Positions 43,378-54,244 of a stretch of 64,000 nucleotides of DNA are shown here, in pieces; positions within the stretch are counted from its first letter, which is position 1; every line of letters starts with the position of its first letter. The notes under the pieces were generated by a model that did not search any database, was not told the origin of the DNA, and was given only the letters and a program-made list of their open reading frames with translations. A program made the translations under genes and the position numbers. Origin of the DNA: Mimachlamys varia (taxonomy: Eukaryota; Mollusca; Bivalvia; Pectinida; Pectinidae); assembly GCA_947623455.1 (NCBI GenBank), contig OX392534.1, positions 7,636,001 to 7,700,000 on the forward strand, read 5' to 3'.

Positions 43378-43745
43378 GCTGACATATCTTTTATAGTCTG
43401 GCATAATAGTTGATTGTCTGAAATGTCTGTTTGTTATTCTGACCTAAAATGTTATTAGTCTGGCATTAATGTGGTTATACTGACATAACTGTTGTCACTC
43501 TGATATAAGTATTGTTAGTCTGATAAAACTGTTGTTAGTCTGAAATAAATAATTGTCTGAAATAACTGTTGTCAGTCTGACATAACCGTTGTTAATGTGA
43601 CACAAGTGTCTGATATAAACAAAAGCGTGTTTGATATAATTGTTTGTCTGATATTACTATTATCAGTCTGAACCTACTGTGGTTAGTTTGAAAGACATTT
43701 TGTTTGTCTGAAATAACTTTGTTTTGTCTAGATTGTTGCTGTTAG
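43296..43745. repeat. Irregular ~22-bp tandem repeat
   Basis: 'tctgacataactgttgttag' recurs with slippage. It cuts into the last LINE 1 codons, so the array began in or next to the LINE body. Confidence 0.8.
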
Positions 43746-43975
43746 TCAAAAATAAAATATGTGTATACATGTAAGTACACAGTGTATGTATGTGCGGGCG
43801 GGTGGTTAAGGTGTGTGTGTTTTTGAGTGAGGGTGTATTTTGTGTGGGTGTGGAACTTGTGTGTACGCGCATGTGTGAAGTCGCACGTACATGCGTGCGT
43901 CTTAAGAGTGCGTGCGTGTTAGCGTTAGAGTATGATATGTGTGTATGTAGGTATGAAAAAGCAAATTGAATAATA
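43746..43975. repeat. GT-rich low-complexity stretch
   Basis: Purine/pyrimidine-alternating (gtgtgt, gtgcgtgcgt) sequence, possibly Z-DNA-prone. Not coding. Confidence 0.6.
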
Positions 43976-44043
43976 AAAAAAAAAAAGTAATGTTTGATGA
44001 ATGATGAATGACAGCCCTCTTGTATGGGGACAAATAATTGTAA

Positions 44044-44160
44044 GGCTTGCTGATCCCAGAGCCCCAACTCTGGCAGCAAGCCAATAACTAAATGTAAACT
44101 GGAAAATAAACAAATTGCCGAAAAAAAAAAAAAAAAAAATCTAAAAAAAAAAAAAAAAAA
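44044..44160 (+). other. LINE 1 3' stem-loop and poly(A) tail
   Basis: GGCTTGCTG (44,044-44,052) pairs with CAGCAAGCC (44,074-44,082), and inside it CCAGAG pairs with CTCTGG around CCCAA. AATAAA follows near 44,105, then two long A runs. A 3' hairpin is the usual recognition element for template priming in several LINE groups; here the role is inferred. Confidence 0.7.
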
Positions 44161-44245
44161 TTAAATTGATGAATAAGTACTTTTAGGCAAAAAGAAAATA
44201 TTTTAAAGTTTTTTCAAGAAAATGTTTACCCGTCCCATAAGTTTT

Positions 44246-44672
44246 TGTCCTTGGTGTTACCATGAGTATTTTGGTTCAATAGAGAAACTTTAAATCAACT
44301 GAGTACAATCATCTATGATGAATTCATTGCATATCTATCCCCTGTTCATTTTCACATGGCATTTGGAAGTTGAAAGCAGGACGGTTTTTAATTTGAAGCA
44401 ATCGAAATCAAGTCTCACCAACTGTGTATTTCAAATTGTCCATGGTGTTACCACATTATTTTACAGTTATACCATTTATTCAATAAAAAGATTTATAGTA
44501 TTTAAAAGAGGTTGCAAGGTAGTTTAAATACAGCTATCATGCTTTGCACAATTACCAATGGTTATAATTTTAATCTATAAACATATCTAAAATTTCTGTG
44601 GTGTTACTGTCTGTGGTGTTACCGGTCAAACAGGTAACACCCCAGACGAATATTTGGTAACACTACAGACAT
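44246..44672. repeat. Dispersed GGTAACACC motif, left cluster
   Basis: Six matches on either strand to a core TGTC-N2-TGGTGTTACC: 44,246, 44,444, 44,595, 44,609, 44,633 and 44,656. They lie between LINE 1 and LINE 2 and belong with the larger cluster at 51,045. Confidence 0.8.
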
Positions 44673-44748
44673 TATATGATACTCGTTTATTAATCAATTT
44701 TATCAGAAAAAAAACCCAGAAAAAATGATTACTTGTTTTCTTTGACAT

Positions 44749-45705
44749 ATGAGTAGTATACATGTTATTTCTCTTAACGTACAGGGTTTAAGAGATCAAA
44801 GAAAACGATTTCGATTATATGAATGGATGAAACAACAAATATTTCAAATAGCTTTTTTACAAGAAACGCACTTTACAGATGATATTAAAAATGATGTGGA
44901 ATACGAGGTTGCTAATTTCGCAAGTACATTTTATAGCTTTGGAAAATCTAATAGTAGAGGAGTGTGCATTTTTATAAATAATAACACAGATATTAAAGTA
45001 GTGTCGACTAAACAAGATACTGACGGACGCTTATTGATTGTTAATATTGAACTAGCTGACAACTTTTATACGCTAGTCAATATATATGCTCCGAATGATC
45101 AGAAATTGAGAAATATATTTTTCAAAAATGTAAAAAAAATGGTAGATGAGCACGCTCAAGGCACTATTATTGCTGGGGTGATTGTAATGAAGTTCTTGAG
45201 CAAGCAGATAGAATTTCAAGAAACAATAAGCAAAAACCTTTAAGGAAAACGTATGGTTTTAGTCAGTTTATAAAATTTAATAAGCTAATTGATGTCTGGA
45301 GAGTAAAAAATAAATATAAAAGACAATTTACATGGAGGCGGAACAGGTGAGGCTAGTCGAATATATATGTTTCTGATCTCGGAGAATCTCGGAAATATTG
45401 ACTCAAGTGATATTCGCCCGGTGCAAATAGAATTTACTGATCATTTAGCGATCTCAATTAAAATAAATTATGGCTCAAATACCAAGGGCAGAGGAATATG
45501 GAAAATAAATAACAGTTTATTGGAAGAAGTTGAATATCAATCCATGGTAAGAAATGTAATCCGGGAACTAAAAAAAGAGCAGGCTGCTATGGAACTAGGA
45601 AAGTCTCAGTTTTGGGATTACTGCAAAGTAATTATTAAGAATAGGACGATAGATTACTGTAAAAACAGAAGTAGAAATAATTCAGGAAATATATTGAGGA
45701 TGGAG
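44749..45705 (+). pseudogene. LINE 2 ORF2, endonuclease part
   Basis: Starts SSIHVISLNVQGLRDQ, then LQETHFTDD and VNIYAPND. A frameshift near 45,172 disrupts the expected GGDxN motif (one G short in the run), and another near 45,345 precedes SDIRPVQIEFTDHLAISIKI. It stops at the family R insertion after ILRME. Confidence 0.82.
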
Positions 45706-46513
45706 TAAAATAAAATAAGAGAATACCGAAGCGTCAACATAATCATAATCCAAACTTAAAATCGAATAAACCAGGGGCAAAATTGAACAAAGGAAAGATT
45801 TACATGGATACCCCTGCAAAAGTACAAGAGAATAAGACCAGGTGTTCCGGAAGAGTAAGCGTCTTCTTCTTCATCGACGACACCCGCCATGTAAATCTTT
45901 GTCACATCCAAGCAAACATCAAGTTCTCAAAATGAGAACCGAGTATCATTGTCAATCACAACAAGTAAACACACTAATGAGCATACTCAAAAACGTCCAT
46001 CTTAATATCACTTAAAGATACAGAATATTTCTCAATGAGACAAAGATGGCGACCATAAAACTTGCCCATAGTACTGATCAACCTGCATCTCTCGAATCCT
46101 TGTGTTGTTAGTTTGTTTGTCAGCAGTCGACATCGATCACGAAAATCCCGATATTTAGAGCACGCCCTGGAATACCGAATCAACTGCGACATGTAAACAC
46201 CATAGGTTGGAGAAGCAGGGATGTTACTATCAAGAAATGGAAAGTTAACGATCGGAAAATTGAAATCATCACGTTTATCGTATAGCTTAGTAGTAAACTG
46301 TCCATGTTGGTCGTCGTTTAAGTAGAGATCGAGGTAAGCAGCTGATGTAGAAGAGTCTGTTGTGTCCTTTATTTCAAGTTCAGAAGGGTATATACGATCG
46401 ACGTGGTCAGCAAACTTCTTGTTGTTTATAGACAACACATCGTCGATATATCTGAAAGTGCAATTAAAAGATTTGGCAAGGTTTTTGTTACCTGTCCTGA
46501 TTAGCTCCTCCAC
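45706..46513 (-). mobile_element. Family R insertion inside LINE 2
   Basis: 808 bp flanked by a direct ATGGAG (45,700-45,705 and 46,514-46,519). Removing one copy restores LINE 2 codons across the join, which fixes the insertion edges exactly. The insert is 5'-truncated, entering the RT just before the catalytic box, and runs to the family's 3' end near 45,710. This defines the 3' end of family R and shows LINE-like 5' truncation. Confidence 0.93.
45974..46513 (-). pseudogene. Family R RT C-terminal half, longest open frame
   Basis: 179 codons open: RTGNKNLAKSFNCTFRYIDD with VLSINN (catalytic YIDD), then SAAYLDLYL, TKLYDKRDDFNFPIVNFPFL, GVYMSQLIRYSRACSKYRDF and KFYGRHLCLIEKYSVSLSDI. YIDD is the RT active-site box. 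Fragment lacks RT motifs upstream of YIDD, so it is dead, but it is the best family R copy here. It may belong to Penelope-like elements; no GIY-YIG domain is present to confirm. Confidence 0.8.
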
Positions 46514-47202
46514 ATGGAGGAAAGGTTAGCTGAATTAGAGACAGAAAATGATCGGAAGCCCCAGGAAACTTTAAAAGCAAAAATAACTGATTTGGAAAAA
46601 AAATTAGAATCTCTGTATGATGAAAAAGCCCGAGGCGCTCAGGTAAGATCAAGGGTAGCATGGGTTGAAAAGGGAGAAAGGAATACGAAATACTTTTTGG
46701 GTATTGAAAGACAGAGGCAAGCAAAAAAGACCATCACAAGTATTAAGAAAGACAACAATAATATCACCAACGATCCTGAAGAAATACTGAAAGAAATTGA
46801 ATGTTTTTATTCAAAAATAGCAGTAGCTACATTGATAAAAGAGAGATAACTCCGTATATCGATAACTGTGACGTTCAGTATACCTTATCAGCGGACGAAA
46901 AACTTTCATGTGAAGGTGAGTTGAAAATGGAGGAGTGTGAAGCAGCAGTTAAAATGTTTAAGTCAAACAAAAGTCCAGGTAGTGATGGTCTATCTGGTGA
47001 GTTTTATAAAACATTCTGGAATGATATATCGCATATTGTGCTAGGATCTCTTAATGACGGATACTTGAAAGGTGAGTTAAGTGATACAAAGAAACTTGGA
47101 GTCGTAACCCTTATTTATATGAAGAATGATCCGCTACTGTTACAGAATTGGAGACCAATTACCTTGCTAAATTTAGATTACAAAATTGCGGCATATGTTT
47201 AA
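46514..47202 (+). pseudogene. LINE 2 ORF2, RT part 1
   Basis: Continues after the insertion: a coiled charged linker (LAELETENDRK), GAQVRSRVAWVEKGERNTKY, then after a frameshift near 46,820 NKSPGSDGLSGEFYKTFW and NWRPITLLNLDYKI. Ends at a TAA (47,200-47,202) replacing a sense codon before STRLKP. Confidence 0.82.
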
Positions 47203-48236
47203 TCTACACGACTTAAACCATTGATGCAAAAAATGGTAAGTACAGATCAAAATGGATATATAAAAAATAGATTCATCGGGTATAATATAAGACAAATTCA
47301 GGACGTTCAATATAGACTCTTGTTTACTCTTTTTAGATTTTACCAAAGCATTTGATACAATTGAATGGGATTTCATATTTGGTTGCTTGAACAAATTTGG
47401 TTTTGGTGTTTCATTCATCAAATGGGTTAAGGTGTTATATACCAACACCAAAGGCTGTGTGAAAAACAATAACTGGTTGACCGGAAGTTACGTCGTGTCA
47501 CGTGGTATCCGACAAGGGTGTCCTCTATCATGTTTAATCTTTGTTTTAGCTACTGAAGTACTTGCCCAAAGAATACGAACAGATGTCCATATAAGGGGTA
47601 TAAGAGTTAGAAATAGGGATATGAAAATCGCCCAACTAGCGGACGACACCACTTTATTTATTAGGTATAAGGATATCAGAAGAGCGTTATTAATTGTTGA
47701 AGAGTTTGGCTAAGTGTCGGGTCTGCAATTAAATAAATCCAAGACCGAAGGTTTGTATTTAGGGTGTAACAAAAATAACATGTTTATGGGTATTACCTGG
47801 GTGAAGCAAGTAAAGTCGTTGGGAATATACTTCGGAACTAATTCAAAAGTAAGTTATCGTCGATACTTGTTATTTTATCTGCCCAATTAAGATTGGGCAG
47901 ATAAATAACAAGTATCGACGATCTAATAAAAAATTGGAAGAAAAGAAAACTGACCAGTATAGGAAAATCTGTGGTTGTTCAGTCTGTAATAATACCCCAG
48001 ATAACATACAGCTTGAAAGGAAACTATATCGTTTTATTTGGAATAATGGGCCAGAACGTGTTAAACGTAGTATCATGATAAGTGAAAAATGGGAAGGCGG
48101 TCTTTTTATCCGGGATGTCGAATCTCATATAGATGTTCTAAACATTTCCTGGATACAAAGGTTAGTATCTCCTGAAGACGCCTGTTGGAAGGTGATCCCA
48201 AATTTTTATTTGGAAAACCTCGGTGGCGCCAGTTAA
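47203..48236 (+). pseudogene. LINE 2 ORF2, RT part 2
   Basis: 'FIGYNIRQIQDV' is followed by a deletion near 47,305 that removes the link to LFLDFTKAFDTIEW. Then SRGIRQGCPLSCLIF and the catalytic LADDTTLF (near 47,636). A TAA at 47,711-47,713 interrupts FG..VSGLQLNKSKTEG. The palindrome at 47,856 breaks the next block; KKRKLTSIGKSV follows from another frame. Confidence 0.8.
47856..47922. repeat. Templated inverted duplication in LINE 2
   Basis: 32-base left arm, TAAG loop, 31-base right arm. The right arm is the native LINE sequence (aligned by protein with LINE 1 at ESLNWEKTLDEI); the left arm is its inverted copy. The right arm lost one A, while the inverted copy still keeps the frame. Confidence 0.9.
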
Positions 48237-48298
48237 CTGTTTTTAATGTCTCCTGGACGTACACGTGATCTTCCAAAAAAAATGTACCTCAATTTTAC

Positions 48299-49285
48299 AT
48301 GAATGTCTTACAATCGTGGTTGAAACTTAGAAACGATGATACACCGCTTGGTGAATATAACTATAAGGACATTCGTCGGGAGATTATTTGGGGAAATAAA
48401 TATATCAAAATAAACGGCAAATCTTTAATTTTCAAGAACTGGATTGAATCTAGGTTAATCTTTGTCAACGATATAGTTGATAATGATGGTGGTTTAGCTG
48501 AAATTAAAATTTACCAACAGTTGAAAGAAAAGAGAGACTGGATAAGTCGGGTAAGTCAGGTAAAGAAAGCAATACCAGAAGAATGGAAAGACAAGATCAA
48601 GGGAGATAATGCACGGGCAAATGTACACACTTGCACGGATCTATTAGTGTTTGATCAAGGAGTAGGATTTAAAATTGAAAATGTAAACAATAAGTTTCTT
48701 TACTCGGCATTAGTGCGAAAAAAGAAATCGATGTCTTACTGCAGAGAGCTATGGGAAAGTCTGCTTGAATTAGAAAGTAGTGGTTTGATTTATTGTGGAT
48801 TATTTGAATTCAATAATAGTACTATAATTGAGAACGAGGAAAAAATGTTCAAATGGAAATTATTCCATAATATTCTTCCAAATGGAGTCTTACTTAAAAG
48901 ATGGAATATTATTGATAATGATAAATGTTGTATATGTAAAGTAAAGGATGATTATACGCACTACTTTATTGAATGTCAATGCGTAGATTCATTGTGGAAT
49001 TTAATTGACTTTTTTTTATTGAAATATCATGTTAACATTCATTTAAGAAATATGCATAGCATTGTGGTAGGATATAAGATTGTTGATATTAAGTACAAAG
49101 AATTAAACATTCTGATGTCTCTGATTGGTTTTACGATATACAAACATTACCACATTTCAAATAGAAAGGTTGAAAATTGTTCAATTGTGCATTTATTTAA
49201 GAAGTACCTTGAGAGAAAATTACTTCTTCACAGATATACAGATATAAGATTGTTAAAACACATGGCAATGTATTTGAACAAGTGA
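48299..49285 (+). pseudogene. LINE 2 ORF2, C-terminal domain
   Basis: 328 open codons: QSWLKLRNDDTPLGEYNYKD, DIRREIIWGNKYIKINGKSL, a central region, then MFKWKLFHNILPNG followed by the knuckle CCICKVKDDYTHYFIEC (C-x2-C-x7-H-x4-C), a hallmark of the L1/Tx1 C-terminus, and a hydrophobic tail. LINE 1 lacks this part. Confidence 0.85.
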
Positions 49286-49450
49286 AAAAACAAAAAAACA
49301 AAAATGATTAAGAGAAGAAATTGAAAATAGTGCAATGATGATCAAACTGATGGTTCATGGTTGTACGTATTAACTAAAATAATATGTACCGGTTCTATGT
49401 AATAAGTTCAATATAAATACACGAAATATCCATGTGATATATAGAGGATA
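49286..49450. other. LINE 2 3' flank
   Basis: AT-rich, includes A-rich 'gaaaaaacaaaaaaacaaaaa' scraps near 49,285. The 3' end is not fixed. Confidence 0.35.
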
Positions 49451-49598
49451 TTCAATGGTTTGCCGTTTAATATCGAATATATTTCACGAGTATGGCAGAT
49501 TTTTTTATATTTTCACGAGTGCGTAGCACGAGTGAAAATATAAAAAAAATCTGCCATACAAGTGAAATATATTTGATATTAAACGGCAAACCATTGAA
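49451..49598. repeat. 148-bp palindrome
   Basis: 'ttcaatggtttgccgtttaa' at the left is matched by its complement ending at 49,598; arms of about 68 bases with a few mismatches around 'cacgagtgcgtagcacgag'. Probably a small foldback element. Confidence 0.88.
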
Positions 49599-49943
49599 TT
49601 TTCTTTTTATTACATTTCGAAAGAGGACTAAGATACTTTCATTATTTTTTTCTTGGTCTACTTGCCTACTGCAAAGGAGCTAAGTCTACTGAACTGTAAT
49701 CCGTCGAAATCACAACCGATCGGGTCCAGTACACAGCTGATTGGGATAAGCTGATCGGAAAAGTTGAACCATTCTCATCTTTCAATTCATTTCATATTTA
49801 ATCCTGCAGCAGTTCCTATCAATATGTACTATTGATGCCATTTCTTCAAGACCATCTTTCCCCAAGAGACAAGTTCTAGCAGACGACAAAAATGGCGAGC
49901 CTCCAAGATCTGATCAAGGGGAACAACTCATACAAAAGTTTCG
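49599..49943. other. Spacer, no feature seen
   Basis: No exon, element or repeat was recognised. Confidence 0.4.
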
Positions 49944-50165
49944 GTGTTACGTGAAAAAAATGACCCGGTTGAAAACTACCCACCGTTGAAAGCTACGGCG
50001 GGTCACTTTTCACGGGACGAATTACGGAAAAATCGAATGGGGTCATTTTTCTACAGATGGCCGTGTTATATTTATACTGTTAAATAACGACCCCGGGTAA
50101 CTTTTGCAACGTAGAATATTGACTCCGGTCGTATTTTATACGCGGGTCGCTTTTTCACGTTACAC
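49944..50165. mobile_element. 222-bp TIR element
   Basis: GTGTTACGTGAAAAA...TGACCCG at the left is inverted at the right as CGGGTCGCTTTTTCACGTTACAC, giving imperfect TIRs of about 25 bases. The target duplication is unclear. No coding capacity. Confidence 0.75.
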
Positions 50166-50169
50166 TGAA

Positions 50170-50282
50170 AAAGCCTTATATTTTCACTGCAAAATCTTAT
50201 ATTTTCACGGCAAAATCTTATATTTTCACTGCAAAATCTTATATTTTCACTGCTCATCACTGCAGTGAAAATATAAGTTTTA
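50170..50282. repeat. 21-bp repeat with inverted end
   Basis: 'cttatattttcactgcaaaa' four times (50,174-50,254), then 'gcagtgaaaatataag', its inverse. The array and inverse together can fold. Confidence 0.88.
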
Positions 50283-50339
50283 TCAGTTTGATAATTTTCT
50301 ATATTTCACTGGCAAAAATGTAATAAATATATATACATA

Positions 50340-50825
50340 TGTGGGTGGATGCGTGTGTGAGAAACAGAGAGAGCGGATGTACAAATGCGTTTGTGCGCGC
50401 GTGTATTTGTGGGTGTGTGTATGTGAATGTATGTGTGTGTGTAGAGGGGGTGACGGTAAGGGGGGGGGGTGACGGTAAGCGCTGTGGAGTGTGAGGGGTG
50501 GGGTGACGGTAAACGGTGTGTGGGGGGAGACGGTAAGCGGTGGGGTGTATGAGGTGGTGTGTGTGGGGTGGGGTGAAGGTAAGAGTTGTGGTGTGAGGGG
50601 TTGGGGTGACGGTAAACGGTGTGTGTGTGGGGGGGGGGGGGGGGGAGGGGGGACGGTAAGTGTTGTGATGTGTAGGGGTGTGGGGGTGGAGTGATGGTAA
50701 GCGTTGTGGTGTGTGTGTGTGGACGGGGTTGGGGGGGGGGGGTGAATGTGTGAGGAAGTGTGTGTGTGTGTGTGTGAGTGTATGTGGATGTTTGTATGTG
50801 GTGTAATGTGATTAAGTGTGTGAAG
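50340..50825. repeat. G-rich/GT-rich low-complexity block
   Basis: 'ggtgacggtaag' recurs about six times among GT repeats and runs of up to 14 G. Strongly G-rich on + strand with several G4-capable runs. Reading frames here are artefacts. Confidence 0.85.
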
Positions 50826-51039
50826 TGTTCAACTTTCTTTTAAAATAAAATGATAAAATATCAAAATGATAAATGTCAATATCAGAATATTTAACAGCCT
50901 ATATCTGAGCACTAAAAAAAAAAGAAAAAAAAAGCATTATGATTTGAAAAGGTTAAATTCCAAAACAATGATTATTGTTCATTTCTAATCAAAGAAAACT
51001 CTTAAATTCAGATTCTATACTCTTTAATCAAGATTCTCT

Positions 51040-52705
51040 AAAAACAGTAACACCAAAGACAATTATAGTAACACTACAGACTTAGATAAGTAAAACCAGA
51101 GTCAAATCTTTGCAACACAAACAAAAGCTTACTTATAATACAGACAATAAAATATATTATTAGTAAGATGAATTCTAAAGCTATGACATTAGCTAATGAC
51201 ATTAGCTAACAGTTCTCAAAATGGAATATGTCATTGTGAGAGAAGAGGGCTTTGAATTGGTAACACCAAGGACATGAATATTGGCGATACCATTATAGTA
51301 ACACCACAGACAATGGAATAGAAAAAAATCATAAATAATATCTAAGATAATGGGCAGATTCATATTATAAGATTCATAAAACAGAGAAATTATTGTATAA
51401 TGTTATTTGTACAACATAGTAAGCACTAGGACTAGTGGGACAGTTATTAAAGCATGTATTCTCTCTGTGAGCAATGGCAAAGACATTACTAGTAACACCA
51501 AAGACAATTCGATGACAAGAGAAGATGCATAATATGAATTTCCATCATAAACAACCAATTTATATTTTAGTTAATGAATTAAATTGTTTGTTTAGGACAC
51601 ATTACTATATAATTATATGCATATTGATGAAATATAATTCAATTACAATATGCACTAGATGATGACAATGGTAACACCACAGACATTCAATGCTGGTATT
51701 ATCCAGCACAACATTTCAGGTGATCAAGAATGGCCCTCTCTTCAACTTGGAAACAAAGACAATGTGTGTCAATAGTGAAATTGACTAAAATACATGTATT
51801 ATGATATTTAAAATGGTAACACAATGGACAAAATGTCTGTGGTGTTACAGTTGTCTTTGGTGTTTATCAAATGTCCATGGTGTTACCATCACAAAAATCA
51901 ACTCATATTAAATTGAATAAAAGTGAAAAGAAACAATTAGCATTCCAGTAATTATCTGTAGCATTTTATTTTTGCAAATTAATATTTACAGTCTACACTG
52001 ATATTCACTCGATAACCATTGTACTGCAAACTATTGTTATTTCCCAATAACTATACTTAAGAACGTGCAAAATTTCTATGACGTCGACAACAATACATGA
52101 GGGCGGAGCTATGCAAATTATCCCGTTCGAATCACAATTGTATGAAGTCATCAGCAATTGACATGGGGGGAGTAGCTACCGCTTATGCAAATTTCATGCT
52201 GTTACATTTATTGAACTGTTTTCACGTTTGTAAGTTTTGAAATGAAATAATGTCTGCAGATGGGGCTAAATTGAACAGAAAAATTATGAACCATTTACAG
52301 GAAAATACTGTAAATATAAGAATTAACTTTTGATTTTGTTTAGTTTATGAGATCATAAATCCAATGGAGCAGTCGGTAAATTTAACGTAAACGCTTACCT
52401 CGTGCTCCATTGGATTTATGATCTCATAAACTAAACAAAATCAAAGGTTAATCCTTAAATAACTGTTTTCATGAATCTTTAGTTCTAACTTTATTTAAAA
52501 GAAATAATGCACATCCCTTGAGTGCAAAAGTACAGGGGTCGGGACATATTCCAATAAATATCTACCAATGGTATTTAAATGCGGTATATGTTATAAAAAA
52601 TCATTATGTTATAACTTTATAAATTAAATAAATCAATTAGCAAAGAACTGGCATGTTTTATCCCAACAAAAACAACAAATTCAATTATGGTAACACCACA
52701 GAGAT
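51040..52705. repeat. Dispersed GGTAACACC motif, right cluster
   Basis: Ten or so matches to RGTAACACCANAGACA or its inverse at about 51,046, 51,066, 51,259, 51,297, 51,491, 51,670, 51,815, 51,834, 51,853, 51,872 and 52,689. Spacing is uneven and the sequence between them is unrelated, so this is neither tandem nor a single copied element. Not seen elsewhere in the window outside 44,246-44,672. Confidence 0.82.
52323..52451. repeat. 129-bp foldback
   Basis: 'ttttgtttagtttatgagat' (left) matches its complement on the right; arms of 48 bases, nearly perfect, with a 31-base loop. Starts and ends TTAACNTTTGA/TCAAAGGTTAA. Confidence 0.92.
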
Positions 52706-52891
52706 TCTAACTTACCTGTGATCGTTAGCGTTACCATAGTAGTCAACAGGTAAAAATTAAAATGGACAAACAATGATTTTTGTAACCTGCAATGTATCCC
52801 CTTTTACTTAAACCATAAAAGTTGTCACTTTAAGAAAGTTGTTTTTCTGGTTTTTTCATATTTGAATCTTGAGCTTTTCTGATAATGACTC

Positions 52892-54109
52892 ATATACAGA
52901 CACGATACATTATATTACACAGCTCACATTGATGCATGTTGTCCTCGAACGTTCATACCAACTTACACAATTACTGTTTAAGTTCACCTAACTCTATATC
53001 ATACCGCCCACTCAGGCAACACAACCAGGTATTTCGCAATTGATCTGTCGAAATCTCACGTTTAATCTGTCGACATTATTATTGCTACATTTATCAACCA
53101 TTTCTTCCATTTACGTTTCACCCCTCACCATTAAACAATTAAACACTCTCAGACCCTCTGTCCAGCCTCTCTCTGATTTATCCTGTGAGCTCTCACACTC
53201 GATCCTATTCAATTTATCATTATCACTGATTCTCTGTCCACAATCTTTTACAATGTAACGGTTGACATTTTTAATCATGATGTACATTAGTATACGGTAC
53301 CTACTTGTTGTGATTGAAAATGGTGGTTAAGTTCTCTTTTTGAGGACATGACATTAATTTTGATGTTACCTAGATTTCAACAGGTGCTTGTGGACATACA
53401 TTTTGTTTTTCATTAAACACTGTAGGTAACAGACGAATGTACAGTTTTCCATGATATTAGAATGCTTTAGAATGGTTCGGATTACGGTTTTGTGGACACT
53501 TCGATATTATTTGATTTTAGTCTCTCTAATTTAATAAGATAATTCAATTTTTCTTCGTTATAATACTTGGGATGTTCCCTAAACATTGACGCATTGGGGT
53601 CTGGTATAAAAAAAACTTTATCAAGAAAGAGAAACAGCTAGAGTCGCTCTCCAAGAAAACACGAATCATATATATATATATATAGATTATGCTGTCAGAT
53701 AAATTCCACACATAGAAAACCACTATATGAACCTTATGCTTTAATACTGACAGAAAAAAATCCAATAAGCCACTCAACAAAATATATAGCTCAAATCCTA
53801 ACTCCAATACCTTGTAGTCCTGAACCACGTTAAACTTGAAAACTATTCTATGTACTCAGCTAAATGTAGGTCATTGATCATGATCGATACCAAAATTAAA
53901 CATGGCTCGACATCTGCGCGTGTGTTTCTGAGCACACGTGTGATAAAAAGCCAATTTAGAACCAGGAACATGTCTACCTACTCAACAACGCCATTCAATT
54001 ACGGATACTGTAAATAGGGCTTGAATTGAGATTATTGCGCAATCTATTTGGAGTTATACATATATTAGTCAGGTACGTATGACTAATATTTCTATATTTG
54101 TACCTTAAT
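52892..54109 (+). repeat. Segmental duplication copy 2, part 2
   Basis: Matches 22,055-23,500 from 'cacagctcacat' through 'aggtacgtatgactaatatt'. Contains a family R 3' end scrap near 53,470 that copy 1 also has. Ends at the LTR element target site. Confidence 0.92.
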
Positions 54110-54232
54110 TAAATGGGACTCTGTTCCGTTTACTTCAATGTGTTTATTAAGCAATGAACACAGTCTGCAAAACATAAAGTTGATCTAAATTATACAATGC
54201 TAATATACTAACTACCAACATACAATCCTCTA
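54110..54232 (-). repeat. 3' LTR
   Basis: 123 bp, opening TAAATGGGAC and closing CCTCTA on the + strand. On the minus strand it contains AATAAA (in CTTAATAAACAC), a likely poly(A) signal. Confidence 0.9.
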
Positions 54233-54244
54233 TCTCCCCCCAAG
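54233..54244 (-). other. Polypurine tract
   Basis: On the minus strand CTTGGGGGGAGA sits directly before the 3' LTR, the expected place for the plus-strand primer of an LTR retrotransposon. Confidence 0.75.

Larger units (their letters stand above)
40072..44160 (+). mobile_element. LINE 1: Tx1/L1-like retrotransposon
   Basis: Endonuclease, linker and reverse transcriptase are present in order, then a minisatellite replaces the C-terminal region, and a 3' UTR hairpin with poly(A) closes the element. APE-type endonuclease plus L1-type RT and this residue pattern point to the L1/Tx1 group. No ORF1 is seen. Boundaries are approximate on the 5' side. Confidence 0.8.
44749..49285 (+). mobile_element. 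LINE 2: Tx1/L1-like retrotransposon, broken
   Basis: Second, diverged member of the LINE 1 group with endonuclease, RT and C-terminal domain, interrupted by a family R insertion (45,706-46,513), a palindrome (47,856-47,922) and several frame breaks. The 3' UTR after 49,285 lacks the LINE 1 hairpin. Confidence 0.85.
39644..52891. mobile_element. 13.2-kb insertion bounded by 18-bp TIRs
   Basis: GAGTCATTATCAGAAAAG at 39,644-39,661 and its exact complement at 52,874-52,891 sit where the two duplication copies lose and regain homology; copy 1 has the empty site near 22,050 ('cacatatattcagac'). Flanks are ATATAT and ATATAC; because the surroundings are AT repeats the duplication could be TA, TATA or 5-6 bases. 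It contains two LINEs, several foldbacks and the dispersed GGTAACACC motif. No transposase, integrase or polymerase of a DNA element is visible, so it is either non-autonomous or a host for later insertions. Superfamily undetermined. Confidence 0.7.

Noticed and set aside
39644..52891. Polinton/Maverick identification
   Set aside because: Size and a possible 6-base duplication would fit, but no polymerase B, integrase, ATPase or capsid gene is visible and the duplication length is ambiguous.
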